Shown here: piece by piece, positions 47,933 to 56,438 of the stretch
Layout of the letters: each line of letters starts with the position of its first letter
Numbering within the stretch: position 1 is the first letter of the stretch
Source: JBBSDP01 sp963754335
GTDB taxonomy: Bacteria > Planctomycetota > Phycisphaerae > Tepidisphaerales > Tepidisphaeraceae
Direction: 5' to 3'
DNA: 64,000 nt
NCBI GenBank assembly: GCA_963754335.1
Contig: CAVWFQ010000003.1
Location: 1 to 64,000 of the forward strand
Notes under the pieces: model-generated
Told to the model about the DNA's origin: nothing
The model's input: the letters and a program-made list of their open reading frames with translations, nothing else
Database searches by the model: none
Translations under genes and position numbers: made by a program

Positions 47933-50797
47933 ATGTACGGCAAACGGCACAAGCATCGGCGGCGGGGATCGCGAATTGCTCATGCACGTTCAACATCGCC
48001 CGCAAAATCGCTTCCGAAGGCAGAGCCGCTCGAAGGACGCACGCTTCTCTCCTCTGTAGTCAGTTTTCCGATCAGCGTTCCACCCGCCGGCACGGGAACC
48101 GACGGATTGGGGACCGACGTTTACGTTGCCGCCGGACCGGATGGGAACATCTGGTTCACCGAGCAGGACAACAACAAGGTCGGCAAGATGACGCCGACCG
48201 GGGCCGTTACGGAATTCACGCTCCCGACCGCAGACAGCGAGCCGGAGCAGATCATCGCCGGGCCGGACGGGGCGCTCTGGTTTATCGAATCGGGAGTCGA
48301 TCAGATCGGGCGCATCACGACTGCGGGAAAGATCTCGGAGTTTACCGTTCCATCAGATGGCTCGCCGCAGACCCTTGCCGCCGGCCCCGATGGCAACGTC
48401 TGGTTCATCGATAGCGGAAGCAATGCAATCGGCAAAATCACGCCTCAGGGCGCGGTGACCGAATTTCCCGCGTCGGCCGACGGAAGCGTGGAGCTCTCCG
48501 AAGGCATCGTCACGGGGAGCGACGGCGATGTCTGGTTCACCGCCTGGGACGGCGACGGCAACGGCCAGATCGATCGCATGACGACATCGGGAAAGGTCAC
48601 TACCTTTCCCATCGATGACGATCCGTACGACATGACCCTCGGCCCCGATGGAAATCTGTGGGTCGACGGCGACTCGTCGGTCGATCGCGTCACGCCGCAA
48701 GGTGTCGTGACCGAGTTCCAGCTTCCGAGCGAAGATTCCCCCTTCGGCATCACCGCCGGCCCGGACGGCGCGCTCTGGTTTGGCGTAGACGGAGAAACCA
48801 ACAACCTCGGCCAGATCACCACGTCTGGCGCGATCACGGAATTCGCCCTCCCGAGCGCCACCTCGGATGACTATCTGAACAACATTGTTGCCGGCCCGGG
48901 AAATTCGCTCTGGTACGCCACCGAAACCGGCTGGCAGCTCAACAGCTTCGATCCGAGCGATGCGCTGCTCGCCGGCGGAACGTCGCTTCAGGATACCGCC
49001 GGGGCAACTTCGACCGATACGCTGGCGACCTTCACCGATTTCGCGCCCGGCTCCAATGCCTCGTTCTATCAGGCAAACATCGACTGGGGCGATGGGACCA
49101 ATTCGGTTGGAACGATCGCTCAGACTGCGCCCGGCCAATATTCCGTCACTGCGCCGCATGAGTGGTCCGTCGGCTATTTCAATGTGACAGTGACGATCAC
49201 CGACGCACGTGAGGCAGGAGGTCCTGGTATCGTCGCGGGTCGCACGGCTGTCGCCTACACCAGTGTGGAAGCCGACGCGCCAACGCCGGTCGGCACCGGA
49301 ATCGCCGTCAGCGCTGTCGCCGGTCAGACGTTCGGCGGCCCCGTCGCGGATTTCACGAATGTCGTGCTGTCCAGTCTTACCAGTTATTCGGCGACGATCG
49401 ACTGGGGAGACGGCCACGTCACCGCCGGCACTCTCGCGCCCGATGGCAATGGGGGAGTGACCGTCAGCGGCTCCGAGCAGTACGCCGCCTCGGGGACGTT
49501 CACCGTCACCACGCAAATTTACCCCTACGCGAATCCGCCGATCATCTATCAGCCCGGTCCATGGGAACCGATCTTTAGGCCGATACCGTCACCGATCCTG
49601 AACGGAGGCGCGGGAACGACGACCACGGACGGCTCAACTGGAAGCACCGCGCCGTCTGCTTACAGCGCCGGCCCGATCGGCGCCTCCGGCAGCACGACGA
49701 CCACGACGACGACCCATCGTCCCGCGCTCTTCGCCCCCGTCGCGCATACGACGAGCACCACCGGCGGCACGAAGAAGGGCGCTTCTCAAGCGGCCGTTGT
49801 CGACTCCGGCGGCAGTGGGGGAGTGAGTGGCGGCACGAACGCGATAGTCGCGTATCCCCCGATCGACATTCTTCCAATCTGGGGCCAGTTCCCCGGCATC
49901 GGCGCGGCCACCGCGACGGCAACCGTCGCCGCCGGCGCGATGAACGGGACGGGATATACCGTCCTGCCGACCGAAGGTCAGCCGTTCAGTGATGTGATCG
50001 CCTCCTTCACGGTGACCGATCCCAATATCAATCTGGCGGATTTGCAGGCAACCGTGCAGTGGAGCGATCCGGGGATTCCGCAATTCGGAACAACGTCCAG
50101 TACAACGCCCGTAGACGCAACCATCACCTCAACCGGCAACGGCACTTTCACTGTCTCGGCGACGAACACTTTCGCCGATCCCGGCATTTACCATTTTATC
50201 GTGCAGGTCAGCGACACTCCCGTCGGCACCGGCCCCACCCGCCTCGTCGGTGTCGCCTACGGAGAAGCGTTCGTCCCTTATCCGCCTGGCACGTTTTACC
50301 CCATCGTCGATCCGCTCCCCGTGGCGTGGGCCGGAAGCACCATTTCCGCGCAAACCGCCGCCGTCCCTGCCGGCGGCGCAACCAGCGGATCCGGGACCAG
50401 CTCCTCGACGGGCGCAACCTATCCGGCGCTCGCCGAGAAAGTCACGGCGAAGACGTTTAAGGTGAAGGCCAGGAGTGCCCACTCGTTTTCCGGCAAGCTC
50501 GCCGTCTTATCCGGCGTTATCACGCCGAGCCGTAAATCGATGGACCTCACCGGCACGATCGACTGGGGCGACGGAACCACTTCCACGGCGACGTTTGTGC
50601 GCGACGGAAAGAAGATCGTTGTCAAGGGCAAACATACATTTACGACCAGCGGCGCGGCGACGATCACGCTGAATCTGTCGCAGGGATTGACGCCGCAGAC
50701 CGCGCAATCGTCGACATCGGTTCCCCCGCCGCCGATTCATCTGCCGACCGTCCAGGACGCCGCGATCGTGGTTGCGCCGAAGCACGCGCGATCATGA
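47933..50797 (+). CDS. exported Vgb-like beta-propeller protein with PKD-like domains and LEPR-XLL motif
   Basis: 954 residues. The basic N-terminus (MYGKRHKHRRRGSRIAHARS) leads to AEPLEGRTLLSSVV, a LEPR-XLL export motif. Residues about 50-370 are propeller repeats of the virginiamycin-B-lyase type (AAGPDGNIWFTEQ; IAGPDGALWFIES; TAGPDGALWFGVD). The rest contains PKD-like beta domains with IDWGDGT repeated (about residues 375, 490, 880). A Thr/Ser-rich linker separates them. Probably a cell-surface or extracellular binding protein. Frame intact throughout. Divergent from the dehydrogenase gene, with about 200 bases between. Confidence 0.88.
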   Translation: MYGKRHKHRRRGSRIAHARSTSPAKSLPKAEPLEGRTLLSSVVSFPISVPPAGTGTDGLGTDVYVAAGPDGNIWFTEQDNNKVGKMTPTGAVTEFTLPTADSEPEQIIAGPDGALWFIESGVDQIGRITTAGKISEFTVPSDGSPQTLAAGPDGNVWFIDSGSNAIGKITPQGAVTEFPASADGSVELSEGIVTGSDGDVWFTAWDGDGNGQIDRMTTSGKVTTFPIDDDPYDMTLGPDGNLWVDGDSSVDRVTPQGVVTEFQLPSEDSPFGITAGPDGALWFGVDGETNNLGQITTSGAITEFALPSATSDDYLNNIVAGPGNSLWYATETGWQLNSFDPSDALLAGGTSLQDTAGATSTDTLATFTDFAPGSNASFYQANIDWGDGTNSVGTIAQTAPGQYSVTAPHEWSVGYFNVTVTITDAREAGGPGIVAGRTAVAYTSVEADAPTPVGTGIAVSAVAGQTFGGPVADFTNVVLSSLTSYSATIDWGDGHVTAGTLAPDGNGGVTVSGSEQYAASGTFTVTTQIYPYANPPIIYQPGPWEPIFRPIPSPILNGGAGTTTTDGSTGSTAPSAYSAGPIGASGSTTTTTTTHRPALFAPVAHTTSTTGGTKKGASQAAVVDSGGSGGVSGGTNAIVAYPPIDILPIWGQFPGIGAATATATVAAGAMNGTGYTVLPTEGQPFSDVIASFTVTDPNINLADLQATVQWSDPGIPQFGTTSSTTPVDATITSTGNGTFTVSATNTFADPGIYHFIVQVSDTPVGTGPTRLVGVAYGEAFVPYPPGTFYPIVDPLPVAWAGSTISAQTAAVPAGGATSGSGTSSSTGATYPALAEKVTAKTFKVKARSAHSFSGKLAVLSGVITPSRKSMDLTGTIDWGDGTTSTATFVRDGKKIVVKGKHTFTTSGAATITLNLSQGLTPQTAQSSTSVPPPPIHLPTVQDAAIVVAPKHARS

Positions 50798-50880
50798 ATC
50801 GAATCGACGGCGGATCGCCGCTTGAGTCTGAGTGTTTTCACGGATCGCGGTACAACACCGACGCTCGTGCTAAAACAGAC

Positions 50881-50978
50881 CGTAGCGAGCCGCGACCGTA
50901 AGGGAGCGACGTAGTCACAAGTCGAGGATAGCCAGAGTTTCTCCGTTCCTCGCTCCCTCACGGTCGCGGCTCGCTACG
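50881..50978. repeat. palindromic repeat (AGCGAGCCGCGACCGT family), copy 2
   Basis: Left arm CGTAGCGAGCCGCGACCGTA (50881-50900, then AGGGAGCGAC) and right arm CGCTCCCTCACGGTCGCGGC (50951-50970, then TCGCTACG). It sits between two convergent genes. Its edge supplies the TAG stop codon of the leftward rhombosortase gene. Confidence 0.92.
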
Positions 50979-51606
50979 TCCTCTCCGTGATCGAAAAAGA
51001 TTTGAAATTCCAAGGTGGCAGCCTGTGCAACGAGCCGGCGAGCGCGCCCATTGCCGCGCCAACCAGGTGCGAAAGGGGCACCGGAACGAAGCGCGGATCG
51101 GCGTGGACGAAAATCGATCGCATCGTGACCAACTCCAGGAGAATCTTGCCGCAGAACAAAAGCACGCTGAGGCAGATAAGCCCGCGTGCAATGGATGATT
51201 GTCTTGGAGCATCTCGCAGAAAGAGAAACGCTGCCATGATGAAAAGCGCGGCATCGACGCCGCTCAACCCTCGATAGACTCGGATGCTCGGAAGCAGGAT
51301 CAGAATCGCCAGCGGGATCGCGACAGACGAGAGAGCGAGGCACGCGACGAATCTCATTCGATTGCGCGACTCGCAAACGCAGGCGAGCAGTACAAACGCT
51401 GAGCCGGACCAGAAAAGATGTGAAGTCGAAAAATGCGTCAGATGGCAAGTGATGATTCGCCAGAGTTGGCCATGGGCCAGCGCCGATCGGTCAAATTCCA
51501 ACCGCGCAGCACCGTTCGGCCAGGCGTAAAGTGCCAACGACGCCAGCAACAGTGCCAGCGTAACGGCCGGAAATCGACGGAGGTTGGCAAATCGCTCGCA
51601 CAACAT
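50974..51606 (-). CDS. rhombosortase / rhomboid-family serine protease
   Basis: 210 residues, about six membrane helices. HGQLWRIITCHLTHFSTSHL matches the family's WRxxTxHxxH region, RGLSGVDAALF contains the catalytic serine (GxSG), and PLSHLVGAAMGALAG the catalytic histidine. Rhombosortases cut GlyGly-CTERM tails from surface proteins. The next upstream gene in the same direction encodes a protein with such a tail, which strongly supports the assignment. The stop codon lies in a palindromic repeat. Confidence 0.83.
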   Translation of the reverse strand: MLCERFANLRRFPAVTLALLLASLALYAWPNGAARLEFDRSALAHGQLWRIITCHLTHFSTSHLFWSGSAFVLLACVCESRNRMRFVACLALSSVAIPLAILILLPSIRVYRGLSGVDAALFIMAAFLFLRDAPRQSSIARGLICLSVLLFCGKILLELVTMRSIFVHADPRFVPVPLSHLVGAAMGALAGSLHRLPPWNFKSFSITERT

Positions 51607-51623
51607 TCTTTCGCAAAATCTTG

Positions 51624-51808
51624 CTTAGCCGCGGCTCCCACGCCGCGTCGGCCGAAGGTCGAATGGCGCACGGACTCAGATGTCCAAAACCTCTGCAACG
51701 CAGGAAGACGCGTTGAAAAATCTGCCGATGATCCACTATTGGTATTCGATCCGTATCACTCGGAGTTTCCACCTTCGGTGGACGCTGCGTGGGCGCAGCG
51801 GCTAAGCA
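51624..51808. repeat. inverted repeat pair around the vWA gene end
   Basis: CTTAGCCGCGGCTCCCACGC and onward (51624-51663) is imperfectly complementary to 51772-51808 (CCTTCGGTGGACGCTGCGTG and onward). The second arm encodes the last residues of the VIT/vWA protein (about SRCAHAASTEGG), so the repeat supplies that gene's 3' end. Confidence 0.65.
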
Positions 51809-53915
51809 TGGGAAAAACCAGCCTGACACGAAGGAGGCCCGCTCCGATCAAAAGCACCACCAGCAATCCGCTCAGCGGATCGATCGCGCCACCTCCGGCC
51901 CCCGGCGCGCCAACGTTGATGTCGCTACTGTTACCACGCGGAATTTGAGGAGTAATCGTCTCCTTCGCCTCCGGCGCGGCGGCCGCCGGCGATGCGGGGT
52001 CGAGCGGCGTTTGCGGCAATGTGGAAACCGCGGAAACAGGGGCAATTTCAGAAGCCAGCTTCTTCCGCAGGCCCAGCAGTTGTGTGGTCACCGATTGCTC
52101 GGCATCCCGGTCCCGCGTCAGGCGGAAGGCGTTTCGCTGCGCGATCTTCCATTTCGCATACTCGGCGTCATTCTCCAGGACAATGAACGACGTGTATTCG
52201 CTGGCGATGGAATAAGCCTCGCCGAGACGAACGGCCGCATCGATCGTCGCGTCGCTCGATCCAACCTGGCCGTTGAGCAGGCGGTTGAGCTTCCGCCAGG
52301 CCCACATCCGCTCGATCTGCGGATTGCTGTCGTCTGCGCTGGGAAAATCGAGCGCCACGGCCTGATCAATCGATTGGTCCCCGAGCTTTGCGTGAAACGT
52401 GAGCTGGCCGGAGCCACTGGCCTGATACCGGCCGTAGATTCGCAGCGGGCTGCCCCGGTAGAGGTCGGCCGGCATCGGCGGTTCCATGTCGTAAACTTTG
52501 ACGCCGCTGAAATCGAACTTGAGATCGGTCATCGCCGGGCGGATCAGTTTTCGGTGAAACGCCTCGGCCTGACGGGAGAAGTCGGCCTGCTCGGAAACAA
52601 AGGCGCACATGCCTCCCGATTCATCGGCGAGTTGCTGGAGCATGTCGCGATCGATGTCGTTGCCAATCCCGACGCAGAAGACGCGGGAATTGATCGGCCG
52701 CTGTTCGATGAGTTGCGCGAGGGCCGGGCGCTCTTCCTGCTCGGTGAGGCCGTCGCTGAGAATCACGACGTTCAGCGGCCGGGCCTTGTCGGCGTACTGG
52801 TAGGCGGCGACGATCGCCGGCCCGAGAAGCGTCCCCCCATGCGCTTCGCGGGACGCGAGAAATTCCGAGCCGCGCTTTTGGTTCGCGTCGTCGGCAGCCA
52901 TCAGATGCCCGAAGAGTGCGGTCGGCGCGGCGTTGAAAGCCAGCAGCTCGAAGCGATCGTCCGGCCCGAGCGTGCGAACGAATGCCTCGACCGAGGAACG
53001 GGCCAGATCCAGCTTGGAATCGTCGTTCATCGATCCCGAAACATCGAGCAGGAAGACATAATCCATCCCCTCGGCTTTCGCCGGCAGATCCTGCCCGGTT
53101 GCGAGAGTCAGACAGAAGTACCCGTCTTCCCCGCCATCCCTCGAAGCGATCATGTCGATTCCGGACCGCGGCCGCGCCAGCCGGAAGTTGACCACGACGT
53201 CGCGATTGAGATCCGCGCCGAACGTGGTGATCTTCGCCTCGTCGAAATGTTCATCGTGACAGACGACGTGCAAGTGCTTCGCATGGCTCGGGCTCTGCAG
53301 CTCGGCGATCGGGATTTCCGATCGCGCCTCGAGATCGAACGAGAAGTTTCCGCTGACCCGGCTGTTCACGGCGTGCCGTGTATTGCTCTGCAGCGGATAA
53401 GTGTAGGTCGCCCAGTCATCGTCGATTTCAAGCTGCTGGTAATAGGTGATGCGCACCTTCTGCTCGGCGAGCGGTGCGATCGGGAACACGTGCATTTCGA
53501 AGGTGCGGTAATCCGTCTGTTCCAGCAGGCCGGGATCGCGCTTCGCCCGGCGATAGCTGTCGTAAATCTCGCGGGCCCGCTGTTTCTCGATGACTTCGCC
53601 GATCATCTCCTTTCCGCCGATCCACATGCTGAAGTTCGACACCGACGCATCGCGCGGAACCGGAAAGGTATAGAGCGCCTCGACCTGGCGATTTTCGTTG
53701 TTCTTGAAAACCTGCGTAACCTCCGTGATGGCTACGCCGTCGTGGATCGAGACGTGTACGGAATGGTCCGTAATGTCGAGAATTCCCCCGTTGCCGTTGT
53801 CCGCGATCAGAAGGCCGGCGCCACGGGCGCTTTGCGTCTCGAGCATCATGGCCGTCAGAAGCGATGAGATGATGAACCCGGTGGTCAGTTTGAAAACGAT
53901 ATGTTTGTTGATCAT
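51756..53915 (-). CDS. VIT/von Willebrand A domain surface protein with GlyGly-CTERM-like tail
   Basis: 719 residues. Signal peptide (FKLTTGFIISSLLTAMML), a VIT domain (about 35-170: VTQVFKNNENRQVEALYTFP; YRRAKRDPGLLEQTDYRTF), then a vWA domain with the MIDAS motif VFLLDVSGSMNDD (about 300) and VILSDGLTEQEERP. The C-terminus has a Pro/Ala linker and GAPGAGGGAID, a hydrophobic helix (PLSGLLVVLLIGAGLL) and Arg residues: the layout of a GlyGly-CTERM sorting signal. A rhombosortase gene follows. Similar VIT/vWA proteins in marine proteobacteria are sortase substrates. ATG 53915. Confidence 0.93.
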   Translation of the reverse strand: MINKHIVFKLTTGFIISSLLTAMMLETQSARGAGLLIADNGNGGILDITDHSVHVSIHDGVAITEVTQVFKNNENRQVEALYTFPVPRDASVSNFSMWIGGKEMIGEVIEKQRAREIYDSYRRAKRDPGLLEQTDYRTFEMHVFPIAPLAEQKVRITYYQQLEIDDDWATYTYPLQSNTRHAVNSRVSGNFSFDLEARSEIPIAELQSPSHAKHLHVVCHDEHFDEAKITTFGADLNRDVVVNFRLARPRSGIDMIASRDGGEDGYFCLTLATGQDLPAKAEGMDYVFLLDVSGSMNDDSKLDLARSSVEAFVRTLGPDDRFELLAFNAAPTALFGHLMAADDANQKRGSEFLASREAHGGTLLGPAIVAAYQYADKARPLNVVILSDGLTEQEERPALAQLIEQRPINSRVFCVGIGNDIDRDMLQQLADESGGMCAFVSEQADFSRQAEAFHRKLIRPAMTDLKFDFSGVKVYDMEPPMPADLYRGSPLRIYGRYQASGSGQLTFHAKLGDQSIDQAVALDFPSADDSNPQIERMWAWRKLNRLLNGQVGSSDATIDAAVRLGEAYSIASEYTSFIVLENDAEYAKWKIAQRNAFRLTRDRDAEQSVTTQLLGLRKKLASEIAPVSAVSTLPQTPLDPASPAAAAPEAKETITPQIPRGNSSDINVGAPGAGGGAIDPLSGLLVVLLIGAGLLRVRLVFPMLSRCAHAASTEGGNSE

Positions 53916-53974
53916 GGGATTGCCCTGCACTGTTTGAGGACATGAGAGCCCGTCAGAATCGTTGTCACGCCTGA

Positions 53975-54146
53975 CCACAACGGGGCAGAGCGGTGCGCAC
54001 AACCTGGGTCAAGCTGCCGAGCTCGCCGCCGCGTCGCCCCGTATCCCGTGCGCTCTGAAACACGCGGAGCGCACCGGATACGGGGCGACGCGGCGGCGCC
54101 GGGGAGCTTCTTTGATGCTCCTGCACGCCGCTTTCCCCCGTCGTGG
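53975..54146. repeat. nested palindrome, ACGGGGCGACGCGGCGGC family, copy 1
   Basis: Outer arms CCACAACGGGGCAGAGCGG (53975 on) and CCGCTTTCCCCCGTCGTGG (to 54146). Inner arms GCCGCCGCGTCGCCCCGTAT (54025 on) and ATACGGGGCGACGCGGCGGC (54078-54097). Between the two leftward genes. Copy 2 is at 56241-56413. Confidence 0.85.
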
Positions 54147-54160
54147 TAGAAAGCAGGGCA

Positions 54161-54889
54161 TCATGTACCCTTCTTTGACGGGACGGAGACCCCGTTGCGC
54201 CGCTGCGCTTCGTCCACGACTTGCTTTGCGAGGCTCGCATACTGCGCTCTGCTCGAGCTTTTGACCGAGGCGGTCGGCGTCGCCGTCGGCACTGGCCGCC
54301 GAGGCCAGCGTGCTGGGCGGCTTTCCGCCGCGCTGCTCATCACGACGCGGCCGGTCCGCACATCAACCAGCGCAGCCGATGCCCGCGCATGACCCGCGAT
54401 TTCCCGGCTTGGAACGACATACGCCCCGACCAGCGTCAGGTCCGCGATGGAGGCTTCGGTGACCCGCCCGTGCGTATCGACCGTCGCCCCGCAGACGAGC
54501 ACGTAATCCAATCCCATGTCGTGCGCCAGCGACTGAAGTTTGCGAATCGGCTGGCGTCCTTCGGGCGTGTTGGGATCACAATGAGCCGCTTCAACGCCAT
54601 CCATCGGCGCGGGGATCGGCTCGATCCTGCGAAATACCTCGTGCCCGTCGCGCAAAAGAGTCACCATCGCCGAATCCGGCGCAACCTCGCCGATCTGCGC
54701 CACCGCCATGGAGATCGGAAATTCCACCGTCCGGCGTCCCATCGAATAATCCCCCGGGTCGTTGTAGAGCGCCAGCACAAATTTCGAATAGTCGTTCCCA
54801 GCGCCGGTTCGCTGCGACGGGCCAACGGCGCAGCCGCCGGCCGAGATCGCGAAGGCGCCGACGGCAAGGAGTAACGCTTTGCACTTCAT
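54161..54889 (-). CDS. lipoprotein of unknown function
   Basis: 242 residues. Signal peptide with lipobox AISAGGC (lipidated Cys about residue 20), then an alpha/beta domain (DYSKFVLALYNDPGDYSMGR; LAHDMGLDYVLVCGATVDTH; GAYVVPSREIAGHARASAAL, DVRTGRVV) resembling small lipoproteins that compute a cell-envelope stress term. No specific name. ATG 54889. It lies upstream of the vWA and rhombosortase genes on the same strand. Confidence 0.72.
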   Translation of the reverse strand: MKCKALLLAVGAFAISAGGCAVGPSQRTGAGNDYSKFVLALYNDPGDYSMGRRTVEFPISMAVAQIGEVAPDSAMVTLLRDGHEVFRRIEPIPAPMDGVEAAHCDPNTPEGRQPIRKLQSLAHDMGLDYVLVCGATVDTHGRVTEASIADLTLVGAYVVPSREIAGHARASAALVDVRTGRVVMSSAAESRPARWPRRPVPTATPTASVKSSSRAQYASLAKQVVDEAQRRNGVSVPSKKGT

Positions 54890-54930
54890 AAATGCCTTCC
54901 GGAAAAAGGGGTCGGGAGCGACGGCAAAGT

Positions 54931-55040
54931 TCCCTCTCCCTCTCCCAGTACTCTGGGAGAGGGTCGGGGTGAGGGTCTTCCGCGATCACGCGTTGAAGAC
55001 CCTCACCCCGCGCCCTCTCCCGGAGTACCGGGAGAGGGAG
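54931..55040. repeat. palindromic repeat, CCCTCTCCC...GGGAGAGGG family
   Basis: A large imperfect palindrome: CCCTCTCCCAGTACTCTGGG (54941 on), AGAGGGTCGGGGTGAGGGTC, then GACCCTCACCCCGCGCCCTC and CTCCCGGAGTACCGGGAGAG. Its end arms are the same sequences that flank the cores of the family A copies at 19485-19600 and 36645-36766. In the spacer between divergent genes. Confidence 0.85.
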
Positions 55041-55224
55041 AAGTCTTTTTGAACTGCCGAATCTGCTACGCACCCCAGAGCATTCGATATGCCGCGAGAC
55101 ATCAATGTGCCAAAAGCCTGAAAAGCAGCAGTTATTCGAGCGGCGGCCGTCTGGGGGGATCATGATCGCGACCGCCTCGGGCATTCAATGCGCGGCTCGT
55201 ATACATTGGTTGTACGCCGCCCAA

Positions 55225-55299
55225 AGAGCCGCGCACGAAGTAAGCGGGAAAGTGCTCGGCATTCGACAGAACATTCCCGCTTACTGCGTGCGCGGCTCC
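55225..55299. repeat. palindromic repeat, family A copy 3
   Basis: Arms AGAGCCGCGCACGAAGTAAG (55225 on, to 55252) and CATTCCCGCTTACTGCGTGC (55272 on, to 55299) with small mismatches. It lacks the outer arms seen in copies 1 and 2. It ends two bases before the rsmH start codon, so it forms the rsmH 5' leader. Confidence 0.9.
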
Positions 55300-55301
55300 T
55301 G

Positions 55302-56438
55302 ATGAAACGCGAAACCAGACATGTCCCCGTGCTCCTCGGCCCGGTCCTCGATCTGCTCGATCCGAGGCCGGGACAAACAATCGTTGATTGCACCCTCGGC
55401 CTCGGCGGCCATTCGGCGGCCATTCTCGAATGCATCCGCCCCGGCGGCCGATTGATCGGAATCGATTTCGACCCGGCCAACATTGAAATCGCCCGGCCGA
55501 AGCTCCAGGCCACCGGCGGAACATTCGAATTGTTCCACAATAATTTTGCGGCCCTGGCCACTGTTTTATCGCAGGCGGGTATCCAGAAGGTGGACGCGGT
55601 GCTGGCCGATCTGGGCGTGGCCAGCCCGCAAATCGATGACCCGTTGCGCGGATTCTCTTATCGACAACCCGGGCCGCTCGATATGCGAATGAACCCGACG
55701 CGCGGCGAGCCCGCCTCCACGTTGATCAACCGCATGAGCGAGCGCGAGCTGGCGCAGGCATTTCTCGAACTCGGCGACGAAACCGACGCGCCGGACATCG
55801 CCAGGCTCATCGTCCAGCGCCGGTCGATCCGGCCGATCGATACCACCCAGGACCTCACCGCGATCATCTGCGAGGCCCGCCGGTTTACGCTCCAGCGCGC
55901 CGCCGGCGCAAAGCTCCATCCCGCGGCCCGCACTTTTCAGGCATTGCGCATTCTCGTGAACCGCGAGTTGGCCAACCTCGATCGCCTGCTGAGCATCATT
56001 CCCGATTGCCTCAAGCCCGGAGGCATCGCTGTGATCATCAGCTTTCACAGTGGCGAAGACCGGCGCGTGAAAAGCGCTTTCCGCGACGGATTCAGCGCCG
56101 GCGTGTATCAGAAAATAAGTCCCGATCCAGTCATCGCTGACCATGCGGAGCAAAAGCTCAACCCGCGATCGCGCTCAGCGAAGCTGCGCTGGGCGGAGGA
56201 TCCAATCGCAGGGCAACAGTGCATGATCGCGCGTGATTCACCACGACGGGGCAAAGCGGCGCCACAATGCGCCGAGAGATGCCAACCGCCGCCGCCGCGT
56301 CGCCCCGCATCGGTAGCGCGCGGGTTTACAAAGCGCGCACCCAATACGGGGCGGCGCGGCGGCCCAGCCCTGCGGCAATCCGGCGACCTCCCGCGCCGCT
56401 CTGCCCCGTCGTGTTCGTCGTCTATGGAGTCAAAATGA
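55302..56438 (+). CDS. rsmH: 16S rRNA m4C1402 methyltransferase RsmH with repeat-encoded tail
   Basis: 378 residues. HVPVLLGPVLDLLDPRPGQT, the SAM site DCTLGLGGHSAAILE, VLADLGVASPQID, DMRMNPTRGEPAS and IISFHSGEDRRVK identify RsmH. Family sequence ends near NPRSRSAKLRWAE; the last about 65 residues (Pro/Arg-rich) are read through the palindrome at 56241-56413, and the stop overlaps the next ATG (ATGA). ATG 55302 lies against a palindromic repeat, with no clear Shine-Dalgarno. No other division or cell-wall (mra/mur) genes are adjacent, which is unusual for rsmH. Confidence 0.93.
   Translation: MKRETRHVPVLLGPVLDLLDPRPGQTIVDCTLGLGGHSAAILECIRPGGRLIGIDFDPANIEIARPKLQATGGTFELFHNNFAALATVLSQAGIQKVDAVLADLGVASPQIDDPLRGFSYRQPGPLDMRMNPTRGEPASTLINRMSERELAQAFLELGDETDAPDIARLIVQRRSIRPIDTTQDLTAIICEARRFTLQRAAGAKLHPAARTFQALRILVNRELANLDRLLSIIPDCLKPGGIAVIISFHSGEDRRVKSAFRDGFSAGVYQKISPDPVIADHAEQKLNPRSRSAKLRWAEDPIAGQQCMIARDSPRRGKAAPQCAERCQPPPPRRPASVARGFTKRAPNTGRRGGPALRQSGDLPRRSAPSCSSSMESK
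56241..56413. repeat. nested palindrome, ACGGGGCGACGCGGCGGC family, copy 2
   Basis: Outer arms CCACGACGGGGCAAAGCGGC (56241 on) and GCCGCTCTGCCCCGTCGTG (56395-56413); inner arms GCCGCCGCGTCGCCCCGCAT (56290 on) and TACGGGGCGGCGCGGCGGC (56345 on). It lies wholly inside the 3' end of rsmH and is read in frame. Confidence 0.87.
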
